A DNA stretch of 64,000 nucleotides from contig PYIZ01000044.1 of the NCBI GenBank assembly GCA_003635265.1, positions 1 to 64,000 on the forward strand, given 5' to 3'. Positions 1 through 9,716 of the stretch are shown piece by piece. Each line of letters opens with the position of its first letter. Position 1 is the stretch's first letter. This stretch comes from Candidatus Poribacteria bacterium. Its GTDB lineage: Bacteria; Poribacteria; WGA-4E; PCPOR2b. The position numbers were made by a program, and so were the translations under genes. A model generated the notes under the pieces. The model had not been told where the DNA came from. It worked only from the letters and a program-made list of their open reading frames with translations, and did no database searches.

Positions 1-2
1 AC

Positions 3-548
3 GCCACTTGGAGTAAGAGCAAATACCATGGCTGGGTCTATGGTTATGGACTTCACCTCATCTGCACACAAGGTGCGTTCCCAACACTGATGACTGTGCA
101 AAGCGCATCGGTATCTGAAAGTTTTGTCATAGACAAAAAAGCGTCTGAAATCCTAACGTATCTTCAACCGCAGACACTCACTGCTGATGATGCCTATACC
201 CAAGCGAGTCGCATTCGTCGGTGGGCTCACTCAAAAGTGGCTTTGATTACCCCGGCACTTCGATGGACAAAGGGACGGTTTGCTCAAGCGTATCATCGAT
301 TTATTGACCAACCTGAACAACGGCTCTGTTTAAGCAAACGTCGTAGTTCGGTTGAACCGTTATTTGATTTGGTTGCCAAGGTCATAGGCGCTACCCTTCA
401 ACAGAAGCAGTTGCCGGTAAAGGGATTTTTCAATGTACGATGTTGTTTGGCTATTGGGGTGTTATCGGTGCAAATCGCTATGATTGCCAATGCCATATGG
501 AAGTTACCAACTCGCAATGTCTCTCATATGACTGCTGTGTTCCAATAA
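3..548 (+). CDS. DDE transposase, C-terminal part (cut by window edge)
   Basis: An open frame runs from the first bases of the window to a TAA at 548 (181 residues visible). It has a WVYGYGLH-type stretch near its start and, near its end, a KRRSSVEPLFDL segment with the glutamate expected for the third catalytic residue of a DDE transposase, followed by hydrophobic helices. This fits the C-terminal half of an IS4/IS5-like transposase. An internal ATG at 90 is in frame, but homology-like sequence continues upstream of it, so it is not the true start. The gene ends 75 bases before hslU. I could not identify the terminal inverted repeat in the short gap. The family assignment is approximate. Confidence 0.7.
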   Translation, partial: ATWSKSKYHGWVYGYGLHLICTQGAFPTLMTVQSASVSESFVIDKKASEILTYLQPQTLTADDAYTQASRIRRWAHSKVALITPALRWTKGRFAQAYHRFIDQPEQRLCLSKRRSSVEPLFDLVAKVIGATLQQKQLPVKGFFNVRCCLAIGVLSVQIAMIANAIWKLPTRNVSHMTAVFQ

Positions 549-623
549 ACTTATATGCACACCCCTCGTTTAACTTTAGGATCTTTTTTGTTTAATTACG
601 AATGTAGAAAACGGAGGTACACA

Positions 624-2114
624 TTGTCAACACTCAATTCTTCATCGAGTCAAAAAACACTAGCGGATGCACTAACCCCCAAGCAGATTGTTGAAGAACT
701 CGATAAATATATTATTGGACAAGCGGAGGCTAAACGCTCCGTCGCCGTTGCGCTCCGCAACCGGGCACGTCGGCAGATGCTCGAAGACGACATGCGGGAC
801 GAGGTCGCTCCCAAAAACATTATCATGATCGGCACAACAGGGGTTGGAAAAACCGAAATTGCGAGGCGGTTGGCGCGTTTGGTGGAAGCTCCATTTATTA
901 AAGTAGAAGCCTCAAAATATACGGAAGTTGGCTATGTTGGGCGCGATGTAGAGTCGATGATCCGGGATTTGGCAGACCTTGCAGTCAATATGGTAAAGTC
1001 TGAACAGGCGGAGATAGTCAAGGAAAAAGCGCTTGAGTTGACCGAAGAACGTCTCTTGGATTTTCTGATACCGCCACCGCGGCCAAAGATAGCCGCTGAG
1101 TCTGTCGAAAGAGGTGTTGAGATTACCGATGAGGCTGAGGGGGACATGAGTGACGAGGAACGATTGGCATTAGCAGTGCAGCAGTTTGATCCAACTGAAC
1201 GGTCAGAAATCAGCGAGCAGGAGCAGGAGAGATACCAACGGACGCGTGAAAAGTTTCGTCAACGACTGAGAGATGAGAAACTAGAGGATAAGCCTATCGA
1301 AATCAATGTAAGCAATCGGACAGTGCCATTTGTTGAAATCTTCTCTCCAAGTGGTATTGAGGAGATGGATATCAACCTGAAGGATATGTTTGGGAGTATT
1401 CTACCGAAACAGGAGAAGAAACGCCGCGTACCTATCTCCGAAGCACGTCAGATCCTCGCACAAGAGGAGGCAGAGAAGCTAATCGATATGGACAATGTCG
1501 TCAGCGAAGCCGTTGCGCGTGTCGAAAACTCCGGCATCGTCTTTCTGGATGAGATCGATAAGATCGCTGGGCGAGAATCGAAGTCAGGACCCGATGTTTC
1601 GCGAGAAGGCGTCCAACGCGACATCTTACCGATCATCGAAGGAAGCACGGTGATGACCAAGCACGGAATGGTTCGTACCGATCACATCCTTTTCATCGCC
1701 TCCGGTGCATTTCATGTTTCCAAGCCATCGGATCTTATTCCAGAATTGCAGGGGCGTTTCCCAATCCGCGTTGAACTGAAAAGCCTGAATGAGGCAGATT
1801 TCATACGCATCCTCACCGAACCGAAGAACGCGCTCGAAAAGCAGTATATCGCCATGTTGAAAACGGAAGGGATTGATGTGACCATCACCGAAGATGCGAT
1901 AGATCAGATCGCTGCTTTAGCGTTTCAGGTAAATGAATCGGTGGAAGATATTGGGGCACGCCGACTCCACACCATCATGGAAAAGCTCTTTGACGAACTC
2001 TCCTTTAACGCGCCAGACTTAGAAGAGAAGTCAATCACAATCAACGCTGATTATGTTACCGATCAGCTATCCGAGATTGTGAGGGACGAGGATATCAGCA
2101 AATATATCCTCTGA
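624..2114 (+). CDS. hslU: HslU (ClpY), ATPase subunit of the HslUV protease
   Basis: This AAA+ unfoldase feeds proteins into the HslV peptidase. The 496-residue product starts with the typical [17 protein letters not shown] region. Walker A (GTTGVGKT) is at about residues 70-77, an acidic I-domain insertion sits mid-protein, and Walker B (IVFLDEIDK) is near residue 305. The tail ends in SKYIL, close to the conserved C-terminus that docks into HslV. I chose the TTG at 624 because GGAGG (613-617) lies six bases upstream; the frame extends back to an ATG at 555 but without family-like sequence. hslV normally lies directly upstream of hslU. Here a transposase remnant occupies that place, so HslV must be encoded elsewhere or be lost. 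Confidence 0.95.
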   Translation: MSTLNSSSSQKTLADALTPKQIVEELDKYIIGQAEAKRSVAVALRNRARRQMLEDDMRDEVAPKNIIMIGTTGVGKTEIARRLARLVEAPFIKVEASKYTEVGYVGRDVESMIRDLADLAVNMVKSEQAEIVKEKALELTEERLLDFLIPPPRPKIAAESVERGVEITDEAEGDMSDEERLALAVQQFDPTERSEISEQEQERYQRTREKFRQRLRDEKLEDKPIEINVSNRTVPFVEIFSPSGIEEMDINLKDMFGSILPKQEKKRRVPISEARQILAQEEAEKLIDMDNVVSEAVARVENSGIVFLDEIDKIAGRESKSGPDVSREGVQRDILPIIEGSTVMTKHGMVRTDHILFIASGAFHVSKPSDLIPELQGRFPIRVELKSLNEADFIRILTEPKNALEKQYIAMLKTEGIDVTITEDAIDQIAALAFQVNESVEDIGARRLHTIMEKLFDELSFNAPDLEEKSITINADYVTDQLSEIVRDEDISKYIL

Positions 2115-2175
2115 TACTATTGGGGAATTGGGTGCAAGCACCTCGAAAGGCGGGTAAAAGACAGGATCTCATTGA

Positions 2176-3096
2176 CTATATTGCAGGAAAAGCTTCCAAG
2201 AATTGATGAACCTCTTCCAATGTCGGTAAACCGCTGCGTCCGCCCAATTGACGGCAGTTGATCGAAGCAACAGCCGAAGCAAACCGGATTATCTCCGGAG
2301 CACTCCAGTCCTGTAGGACACCATAGATAAACCCGCCGTGGAATGCATCCCCCGCACCGGTGGTATCCACCACGTCAACATCGAAGGCAGGAAGCGTGAG
2401 GAGTCCTTCTTCCCATTTCGCTACGCAGCCTCGCTCACCAAGCGTCACAACGGCGATGCGGGCACCAAAGTCGTAAAGTCCTTCTACGACTGCTTCGGGC
2501 GGCGCGTCAGGCATCCATCCCTGTGCAAATGCCTCCGATACGATAGGAATATCGACCAGCGGCATTAATTGCTCCATGAGCACTTCGCTGTGCCACGTGC
2601 CATCCAACACTACAGTGACACCCGCCGCTTTCGCCCATTTTGCCGCTTGAACCGAGGCTTCATCTGCATCGTCTAGGTGCAGAACCTTGGCAGATTCAAT
2701 CTCTTGACGATCCAGATCTGATATAGCCAAAGGGGTGTTGGTCTCCCGACGGGAGGTGAAACAACGCTCACCGGTGTCTTGATCAACGAGAACTAGAACA
2801 GCGCGGGAGAAGACGTTCGGTTCAAGCATGAATCGACTGACATCTATGCCTTCCTTCTGAAATTCGTCGCGAATGAATACACCTTCCGGATCATCGCCGG
2901 CTCTTCCTATAAAACGGGCGGAAACACCCAACCGGGCAAGGGTGACAAGTGCCGTTGAAACGGGACCACCGCCTTGGCGCAGGTATTGAGAAGCACGCCA
3001 CGATCTCCCATACGCCGGCACTTGGGGAACGACAAAGAGCATATCAGCGGTGCATGTGCCAATTCCGATGACATCTGGAGAGTTGTCTTTATTCAT
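2176..3096 (-). CDS. PfkB-family carbohydrate kinase
   Basis: This ribokinase-like enzyme (306 residues) is predicted to phosphorylate a sugar or sugar-acid with ATP. The N-terminal PfkB signature appears as RQGGGPVSTALVTLARLG. The C-terminal signature DTTGAGDAF is at residues 244-252, with the catalytic aspartate at 250. I chose the ATG at 3096, which has AGGAAC upstream; the frame is open to an ATG at 3162, but the extra 22 residues do not look like the family. It is the last gene of a minus-strand cluster with an amidohydrolase, a DHDPS-like lyase and a hydroxyacid dehydrogenase. That suggests a 2-keto-3-deoxy-sugar-acid kinase role, which is inference. It converges with hslU. Confidence 0.85.
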   Translation of the reverse strand: MNKDNSPDVIGIGTCTADMLFVVPQVPAYGRSWRASQYLRQGGGPVSTALVTLARLGVSARFIGRAGDDPEGVFIRDEFQKEGIDVSRFMLEPNVFSRAVLVLVDQDTGERCFTSRRETNTPLAISDLDRQEIESAKVLHLDDADEASVQAAKWAKAAGVTVVLDGTWHSEVLMEQLMPLVDIPIVSEAFAQGWMPDAPPEAVVEGLYDFGARIAVVTLGERGCVAKWEEGLLTLPAFDVDVVDTTGAGDAFHGGFIYGVLQDWSAPEIIRFASAVASINCRQLGGRSGLPTLEEVHQFLEAFPAI

Positions 3097-3136
3097 GGCA
3101 AGTTCCTGATTATCAAGTATAGAACGAGATTGAAAT

Positions 3137-3190
3137 GCGATGCGTGAAAACAATCCGTTCATGGGTTCATTAATGAACTAATGAACCAGA
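3137..3190. repeat. Composite intergenic repeat (A-type then B-type)
   Basis: A short GATGCGTGAAAA stretch (A-type) is followed by TTCATTAATGAACTAATGAACC (B-type, written here as the alternating words TTCATT and ATGAAC). The same order recurs at 42571-42656 and 53137-53190. Function is unknown. Confidence 0.55.
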
Positions 3191-3253
3191 CGGTGAAAGC
3201 GGCATCCCCACCGCTCGCCCCAAAGGTTGTTATCTTGTGTAGGTCTTACAACG

Positions 3254-4096
3254 CTATTCTAGTTCCCAAATCTCCGCTGCTGTGCCGCCTAAAATACGTT
3301 CGCGTTGAGCATCTGTCAAGAAAGGCAGACCTTCTCGGATAAGTCGCAACTCCTGATCCAAGGTGGGCCAATTGTGCTTGAGACGGTGATGCCCCGGGTA
3401 TCCTGTTCCCCAGACCATCCGTTCGGCTCCAAAGGCACCTACTAGTTTCTCAATGAACGGATGCACGTCCGCATAAGGGAAATCTTGACTGGATCGACCG
3501 GCGACATCTGATAGCTTCAAATACATATTGTCATGCCGGACAAGATCGACAATTGGCTGAAACTCCCCTTCGTCCGCATCGACTTGAGGATAGCCCATGT
3601 GGTCAAGAATCAGTTTAAGGGTGGGGTGTCGATCTGCAATCACTGCCACCTGATCGGCAAACTCCGCCCGTAGATGAAATTGGATAACCGCGTCCAGCGA
3701 GGCAATCTCTTCCCACATCGGTTCATTCTGACGGGTCAACAGAATCTTTTCATCGGGATAGTACATCGGGTGAAGGCGAAAGCCAGCCAGGCCCCGCTCT
3801 TTTATCCAATAGCGCACCTGTTCTGCATTGTTCGGGTCCTGCGGGTCAATCAATCCATGCCCAATGAAGCGATTTGGAAATCGTTCTACGGAATCTGCGA
3901 TGTAACCGTTATCCCAAGTGGACCAACTGGTCTGCACTAGCACTGTCCAATCTACGCCATGTTCGTCCATCTCTGCTAGTAGCTCGTCGCTTGTACCCGG
4001 TTCGTCAGGATAGGAATTCCAGGTGGGCGCAGTCGGTCCGACAGGATATTTAGGCGGATCAATCTCCCAAACATGGACATGGGTATCAACAATCAT
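3254..4096 (-). CDS. Amidohydrolase-2 family TIM-barrel protein
   Basis: The 280-residue protein belongs to the amidohydrolase-related family (PF04909-like, relatives of 2-pyrone-4,6-dicarboxylate lactonase and aminocarboxymuconate decarboxylase). It has the N-terminal DTHVH metal-binding motif (His6, His8) and a DHMG strand around the middle. At the position where relatives have a GSD(F/W)P strand carrying the catalytic aspartate, this protein reads GTGYPG, so the Asp appears replaced by Gly. The ATG at 4096 has GGGAG upstream. The gene lies in a catabolic operon between a DHDPS-like lyase and a PfkB kinase, fitting a lactonase or hydrolase step. The substrate is unknown. Confidence 0.8.
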   Translation of the reverse strand: MIVDTHVHVWEIDPPKYPVGPTAPTWNSYPDEPGTSDELLAEMDEHGVDWTVLVQTSWSTWDNGYIADSVERFPNRFIGHGLIDPQDPNNAEQVRYWIKERGLAGFRLHPMYYPDEKILLTRQNEPMWEEIASLDAVIQFHLRAEFADQVAVIADRHPTLKLILDHMGYPQVDADEGEFQPIVDLVRHDNMYLKLSDVAGRSSQDFPYADVHPFIEKLVGAFGAERMVWGTGYPGHHRLKHNWPTLDQELRLIREGLPFLTDAQRERILGGTAAEIWELE

Positions 4097-4116
4097 AAAA
4101 AAACTCCCTTTCGTAA

Positions 4117-4136
4117 GGAACGCAGATCTGCGTTCC
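4117..4136. promoter_or_regulatory. Perfect 20-bp palindrome between two operon genes
   Basis: GGAACGCAGATCTGCGTTCC is a perfect palindrome that fills the gap between the stop codon of the DHDPS-like gene (4137-4139) and the ribosome binding site of the amidohydrolase. In mRNA it could fold into a 10-bp hairpin without a T run. An RNA-processing or stability element, or a mobile palindrome, are both possible. Confidence 0.5.
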
Positions 4137-5057
4137 CTACTTTACGCGTAGTGCTATCTCTTCCTTCATCAACACGTCCATCATAGCGTGAACCCGTGGC
4201 AAATCCTGCGGTCCCACATCTTCAGCAAAAGGAATGACCGGACCACCAGATAACCCCGCGTAATCCATAGCAGCGTGTAACGCCGAACCGCTATATCGTG
4301 CGCCATTCTCACCTCGAAAATCCTCGAAAGGCACCATCAATTCACGGAGGCGTTCCGCTTCTGACCTATCGCCAGCTGCGAACTTATGACGCAACGTCAG
4401 GCTCATTCGCGGCACGAAATTCGCCATACCCGAACTGAATCCCACCGCGCCGTGCGCCATGTAGTCGATGCACGGATCTTCCGCCATACCACAGACCATC
4501 GCTGCGCGATCTCCTGCCTGTTCTACGATTCGATCAAAGGCATCTAAATCCTCTACCGCATACTTCAGACCGACAACCTCGTCCAGTTCACAGAGGCTGA
4601 CTACGTCAGCCACCGGCATAATATCTAGCCGTCGCTGATAAAGGACTGTGGGTAACTGCACCACTTTTGTGATTTCCCTGAATCCGTTGTAGACGCCATT
4701 GGCGGAAGCGGGACCTACCACCGGCATAATCATCACGCCAGCGACGCCAAGCGATCGGGCGATATGTCCCATCTCCAAGGCTCTCCCGAATCCCGGACCG
4801 ATACCCGGCACAACATACGCTGCATCTCCAGCTTCGTCGAGGTATGTGCCAACCACGGCTTCGTACTCCTCTAGCGTGGCATCGTAGACCATACCGGTGC
4901 CGCACTCCGGCATGATGAAGTCCACACCGTGCTGGATAAGGTAACGGACGTTTTTTCGTATCCCTTCCAAATCTACCTGCCGGTCTTCCCGCCGTGGCGT
5001 GATAGCAACTACCAAGACGTTGCGACACGCATCTCTGTCCAAGCTCTGCTTGCTCAT
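4137..5057 (-). CDS. Dihydrodipicolinate synthase/N-acetylneuraminate lyase family aldolase
   Basis: This is a class I aldolase-type TIM barrel of 306 residues. It has the PECGTGMVYDATLEE segment (the family's GTTGE region), a conserved tyrosine in TVLYQRR, and the Schiff-base lysine in VGLKYAVEDL. The C-terminal half is helical, as in DapA relatives. The ATG at 5057 follows a clear AAGGAG, and only one base separates it from the stop of the upstream dehydrogenase, so the two are translationally close. No lysine-pathway genes are nearby. A catabolic 2-keto-3-deoxy acid or related lyase is more likely than DapA itself, judging by the kinase, amidohydrolase and dehydrogenase neighbours. Confidence 0.85.
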   Translation of the reverse strand: MSKQSLDRDACRNVLVVAITPRREDRQVDLEGIRKNVRYLIQHGVDFIMPECGTGMVYDATLEEYEAVVGTYLDEAGDAAYVVPGIGPGFGRALEMGHIARSLGVAGVMIMPVVGPASANGVYNGFREITKVVQLPTVLYQRRLDIMPVADVVSLCELDEVVGLKYAVEDLDAFDRIVEQAGDRAAMVCGMAEDPCIDYMAHGAVGFSSGMANFVPRMSLTLRHKFAAGDRSEAERLRELMVPFEDFRGENGARYSGSALHAAMDYAGLSGGPVIPFAEDVGPQDLPRVHAMMDVLMKEEIALRVK

Positions 5058-5058
5058 T

Positions 5059-6099
5059 CTATGCTCCTTCCCGATATCTCGCCAGCTTCTCCTGAAACGA
5101 CTGCTTCTCAAGAACCTCGCGATTCACCACATTATCTGGAATTTCGCCTCGTGATACCTGAATTGCCTTCTGACAGTTCAGTCTGCCGATGTCTCGGTAG
5201 CACTCCTCTGTCAAAGCGATGGCGTGGGGCGATACAATCACGTTATCCAATTTCAACAACGGTTCATTGGGATCCACAGGTTCCTCTTCAAACACATCAA
5301 TTCCTGCTGCCCGAATGCGCTTTTCCTGCAAGACCTGTGTCAACACGCGTTGATCAACAATGGGACCGCGGGCGGTGTTGATAAAGAACGCTGTCGGCTT
5401 CATAAGCGCGAACTCTTTTTCGCCGATCAACCCGCGCGTCTCATCTGTCAGTGGACAGGTAACGCACACGTAATCGGATTCGCGCATCACGGTCGGCAGA
5501 TCTACCACCTCTACATTCAAGGATTTGGCAACCTCCGGTGAAACATACGGGTCAAATGTCAGGAATCGCATACCAAACGGCTGTAGCAAGCGGAACACTT
5601 CAGTACCAATGTTTCCAAGCCCGACCGATCCCAGTGTACGCCCTATAAGATCGACACCGGTTTCCAATCCTTCTCGCCAAGTTCCGGCGCGTGTCGCATG
5701 GTCATACGCGAAAAAGTTCTTCGAGAGCGCGAACATCAGTCCAATAATACCTTCTGCCACGGGACGGCGTACTCCGCTCGGCGCGATGGCGATCATCACA
5801 TCTGCTTCGGTCGCCGCTTGGAGATCGACGTTGTCGTAACCGACTCCGTGCCTGGCGATCAGAGTTAGTCGATCCACTTCCTCAAATGTCTCACGGGGGT
5901 ACTTTCCCCCAAGGGCGATGAAGGCATCCAACCCGCCTACCTCATCCGGCGGTACATAAGGACGCTCGGTGGCAATAAATGTGTATTCGATATGTGGCTC
6001 TTTGTCTAAAAGATCTAGTCCAACATCTTTGAACCGAACTTTGCCGTCCTCTCCAAGGAATCCGGGGGTCAAACCGACCCGGAATTTTTCCTGCGCCAT
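5059..6099 (-). CDS. D-isomer-specific 2-hydroxyacid dehydrogenase
   Basis: This NAD(P)-dependent dehydrogenase (346 residues) interconverts a 2-hydroxy acid and a 2-oxo acid. The Rossmann motif GLGNIG is mid-protein, with an acidic residue (FDPY) after the second strand. Catalytic Arg (NTARG), Glu (FEEEP) and His (SPHAI) are all in place. It is probably the first gene of the minus-strand catabolic operon ending at 2176. The ATG at 6099 has GAGAGAAG upstream; an in-frame ATG eight codons earlier is possible. Closest functional types are phosphoglycerate, glyoxylate or C-terminal-binding-protein-like dehydrogenases; which one cannot be told from motifs. Confidence 0.88.
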   Translation of the reverse strand: MAQEKFRVGLTPGFLGEDGKVRFKDVGLDLLDKEPHIEYTFIATERPYVPPDEVGGLDAFIALGGKYPRETFEEVDRLTLIARHGVGYDNVDLQAATEADVMIAIAPSGVRRPVAEGIIGLMFALSKNFFAYDHATRAGTWREGLETGVDLIGRTLGSVGLGNIGTEVFRLLQPFGMRFLTFDPYVSPEVAKSLNVEVVDLPTVMRESDYVCVTCPLTDETRGLIGEKEFALMKPTAFFINTARGPIVDQRVLTQVLQEKRIRAAGIDVFEEEPVDPNEPLLKLDNVIVSPHAIALTEECYRDIGRLNCQKAIQVSRGEIPDNVVNREVLEKQSFQEKLARYREGA

Positions 6100-6166
6100 A
6101 AACTTCTCTCTTTCTATTATCAAGTTATCTATAGTAGATTTTAGAATTAATGAGACACTCCAAATC

Positions 6167-6187
6167 GGCGCAGTTGGAAACAGCGCC
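6167..6187. repeat. Palindromic repeat GGCGC...GCGCC
   Basis: A 21-base near-palindrome (GGCGCAGTT, three-base spacer, AACAGCGCC, one mismatch) lies in the upstream region of the dehydrogenase operon, about 70 bases before its start. It could be an operator or one of the dispersed palindromes seen elsewhere in the window. Confidence 0.45.
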
Positions 6188-6328
6188 TACCAAACACGGC
6201 GAGCGAAAGTGTCTATTTATTTTTTGAATTCACTATAAGTTTCAATCTATATAGTACGAATCAAAATCGTTTTGGGGTTCGCTTGGTTTTTTGTAGTCCA
6301 AAACGTGGAACAAAATAATCCGTGAAGT

Positions 6329-6345
6329 CCCGATAAGATCGGGAT
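6329..6345. repeat. Small palindrome TCCCGAT-AAG-ATCGGGA
   Basis: A perfect 7-bp inverted repeat with a three-base loop lies 34 bases past the stop of crcB. A nearly identical sequence (CCCGATAGGATCGGGA) sits inside the AddB-like gene at 38972. In RNA this could be a weak terminator stem, but no T run follows. Confidence 0.45.
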
Positions 6346-6378
6346 CCTCGCTTCGCGGGACGTGGAAGCATCAAGCCT

Positions 6379-6798
6379 TCATTTCCAAATCCCATAAGCG
6401 ATTATATGACCGAGCCAAGCGGCACCCAGACCGAGTCCAACATGCAGGACAACATTGGTAAAGGCAGCTGCACTGTCGCCAGCTTGCCACAGGTTCATTG
6501 TCTCATTGCCAAATGTCGAGAACGTTGTGAATCCTCCTAACAGTCCCACAAAAACAAATAAGCGAATTTCTGGGTTTAACAATCCACGCGTCTCAACCCA
6601 CTGGAAAAGGAATCCGATGCCCAAGCAACCGATCAGATTAACTACCAAGGTCCCGTAAGGAAATACTCTACCTCTCATCAGATATTGGACATACTCGCTT
6701 AAGAGGTATCTGCCGATTGAGCCAAGGAAGCCTCCGAATCCGACCCAGAGTATTTGCCCCACGCTGATGAACTCCCTTCTTCTGCTGCTAGTTGGCAT
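6379..6798 (-). CDS. crcB: Fluoride ion channel CrcB/FluC
   Basis: The product is a small membrane protein of 139 residues with four hydrophobic segments. It shows the family hallmarks GxxGSIGRY near the N-terminus, an NLIGC segment in the second helix and GGFTTFSTF in the third, the phenylalanine-rich pore region of Fluc channels. CrcB/FluC exports fluoride as a dimer in the inner membrane. The start at 6798 lies nine bases after the enolase stop, with CGGAG overlapping the end of eno, so it is probably translated as the last gene of the eno operon. Coupling with enolase, a fluoride-sensitive enzyme, makes sense biologically. There is no room here for a fluoride riboswitch directly upstream. 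Confidence 0.93.
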   Translation of the reverse strand: MPTSSRRREFISVGQILWVGFGGFLGSIGRYLLSEYVQYLMRGRVFPYGTLVVNLIGCLGIGFLFQWVETRGLLNPEIRLFVFVGLLGGFTTFSTFGNETMNLWQAGDSAAAFTNVVLHVGLGLGAAWLGHIIAYGIWK

Positions 6799-6807
6799 CT
6801 ACTCCGT

Positions 6808-8103
<1,296 letters not shown>

Positions 8104-8127
8104 TCAGACTCTCCTCTTTCTTAATTC

Positions 8128-8916
8128 TCACGTGCCCCAAAGTTCACTGTTATCAGTCAGAATCTCCGGTCCATCGGAAAGGATAACGACGGTATGCTCG
8201 AAAAGCGCGGAGAGGCTGTGATCTGTGGTAACGGCAGTCCAGCCATCGTCAAGTACCCGCGCTTCGGAGTTGCCCACGTTGACCATCGCTTCAATGGCGA
8301 GTGTCATGCCAGGCATCAAGCGCACACCCCTGCCTGCATCCCCGTAAGTGGGGACTTGAGGCTCTTCGTGCAGTTGTCGACCAATCCCGTGCCCAGAGAA
8401 ATCTCGCACCACAGCGAATCCATGCGATTCGGCACCGTCTTGTAGCGCAAAGCAGACATCACCCAATCGATTGCCGGGCTTCGCAGCCTCAACAGCACTG
8501 TAGAGGGACGCTCTTGTGACATCAAGCAACTTTTGGGCGTCCGGGGCTATTTCCCCTACTGGAAAGGTGAAAGCGTTATCGCCATGATAGCCGTCTAGAA
8601 AGATCGCTGTGTCAATCCCAACGATGTCTCCCTCATTAAGCAACACATCTTTGCTTGGAATGCCGTGTACAATCTGGTCGTTGAGTGATACACAGATTGT
8701 CGCAGGATAAGGGTCATGCCCCGGAAACTGATAGCCTTGGAATGATGAGACTCCACCCAACTCTTTGATGGTTTGACGTGAGATCTGGTCTAACTCGTAA
8801 GTCGAAACGCCGGGTTTAATTGCCTCCCCGATTCGCTGCAATATGATTGATGCAGCTCTACCGCTGCGTCGCATCGCTTCGATTTCGGATCGAGATTTGA
8901 TTTTAACTTTTGTCAT
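8128..8916 (-). CDS. map: Methionine aminopeptidase, type I
   Basis: The enzyme removes the initiator methionine from new proteins. At 262 residues it is a normal-length type I enzyme with no N-terminal extension. The five metal ligands are recognisable: Asp in GIDTAIFLDG, Asp in GDNAFTF, His in GHGIG, Glu in AIEAMV and Glu in FEHTVV. The conserved substrate-binding histidine region GRQLHEEP is also present. It lies in the run miaB-mqnB-map-eno-crcB, whose gaps are short. Confidence 0.96.
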   Translation of the reverse strand: MTKVKIKSRSEIEAMRRSGRAASIILQRIGEAIKPGVSTYELDQISRQTIKELGGVSSFQGYQFPGHDPYPATICVSLNDQIVHGIPSKDVLLNEGDIVGIDTAIFLDGYHGDNAFTFPVGEIAPDAQKLLDVTRASLYSAVEAAKPGNRLGDVCFALQDGAESHGFAVVRDFSGHGIGRQLHEEPQVPTYGDAGRGVRLMPGMTLAIEAMVNVGNSEARVLDDGWTAVTTDHSLSALFEHTVVILSDGPEILTDNSELWGT

Positions 8917-8919
8917 AGC

Positions 8920-8964
8920 TCGTGATTCGTAATGCGTAAAGAGACCCCTTACATATTACGCATT
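8920..8964. repeat. A-type intergenic repeat forming an inverted repeat
   Basis: CGTGATTCGTAATGCGTAA is followed after 16 bases by TTACGCATT. The nine-base arms AATGCGTAA (8931-8939) and TTACGCATT (8956-8964) are perfectly complementary. The right arm encodes the last codons of mqnB, so its C-terminal residues MRNM and stop derive from the repeat. Confidence 0.5.
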
Positions 8965-9674
8965 ATTTTTTTGTCACTGATGATTTTTATAAGAGCGGAT
9001 TGTGCAGCCTCTGCTGCTCCCGGAATGTCCCACCGGTCGGGCTGACGATCTTCGACCAGATTGCTGATGCCGCGTACCTCCAGAAATGGAACGTCGTATA
9101 GCGTACAAATGTGGGCAGCAGCCGCACCTTCCATACTTTCACATAGCGCATTGAAGCGAGCATGGAGAGCATCCCCAACCGCCTGAACACCGCTGCACTG
9201 CGAAACGGTCACAAATGGACCACACTGCGCTCCGCACATCTCAGCAGCAGTTGAAACTAGTCGCGAATCCAGTGGAAAACGATTGAAGTAAGGTGGGTCG
9301 CGGTGCACCAAAGGGATACCAATCTCGTCCGCCGGTTTCCAACCTTCCGGCGTCAATACACCAACATCGCCGTAAATCTCCTCTGTTGCTAGGGCAACAG
9401 ATTGGATTGGCAAACCGGTCGGCACATAAGCACCACCGATCCCAAATTGAATGACTAAGTCGGGCAGTTGTCCCTCAAGCTGACAAGTCAATGCGTGTGC
9501 TGCGTTGACACTACCGATTCCGGTGTGAAGTAACGTGCATCGCCAGTCACATAGATTTCCGACGGTTACCGCTTTGCCGGCGTGCTGGGTGGTCTTGGCA
9601 TTGCCGAGAGCGGTTTGGATAGTAGCAGATTCAATCTCCGTCGCGCTAACCAGTAGCAGGTTCGACTGAGCCAT
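8949..9674 (-). CDS. mqnB: Futalosine hydrolase (menaquinone biosynthesis)
   Basis: This nucleosidase of the MTAN/PNP superfamily (241 residues) would split futalosine to dehypoxanthinylfutalosine in the futalosine route to menaquinone. Segments typical of MqnB rather than MTA/SAH nucleosidase are GIGGAYVPTGLPIQSVALA, EEIYGD, LTPEGW, YFNRFPLD, SMEGAA and RGISNLVEDR. A GAGGA site precedes the ATG at 9674. The last few codons overlap an intergenic repeat. No other mqn genes are in the window. The alternative is a plain MTA/SAH nucleosidase, which I consider less likely. Confidence 0.85.
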   Translation of the reverse strand: MAQSNLLLVSATEIESATIQTALGNAKTTQHAGKAVTVGNLCDWRCTLLHTGIGSVNAAHALTCQLEGQLPDLVIQFGIGGAYVPTGLPIQSVALATEEIYGDVGVLTPEGWKPADEIGIPLVHRDPPYFNRFPLDSRLVSTAAEMCGAQCGPFVTVSQCSGVQAVGDALHARFNALCESMEGAAAAHICTLYDVPFLEVRGISNLVEDRQPDRWDIPGAAEAAQSALIKIISDKKIMRNM

Positions 9675-9716
9675 CTAGTGCATCCTCAATGACATAATCC
9701 GTTACAATTTACTGTA

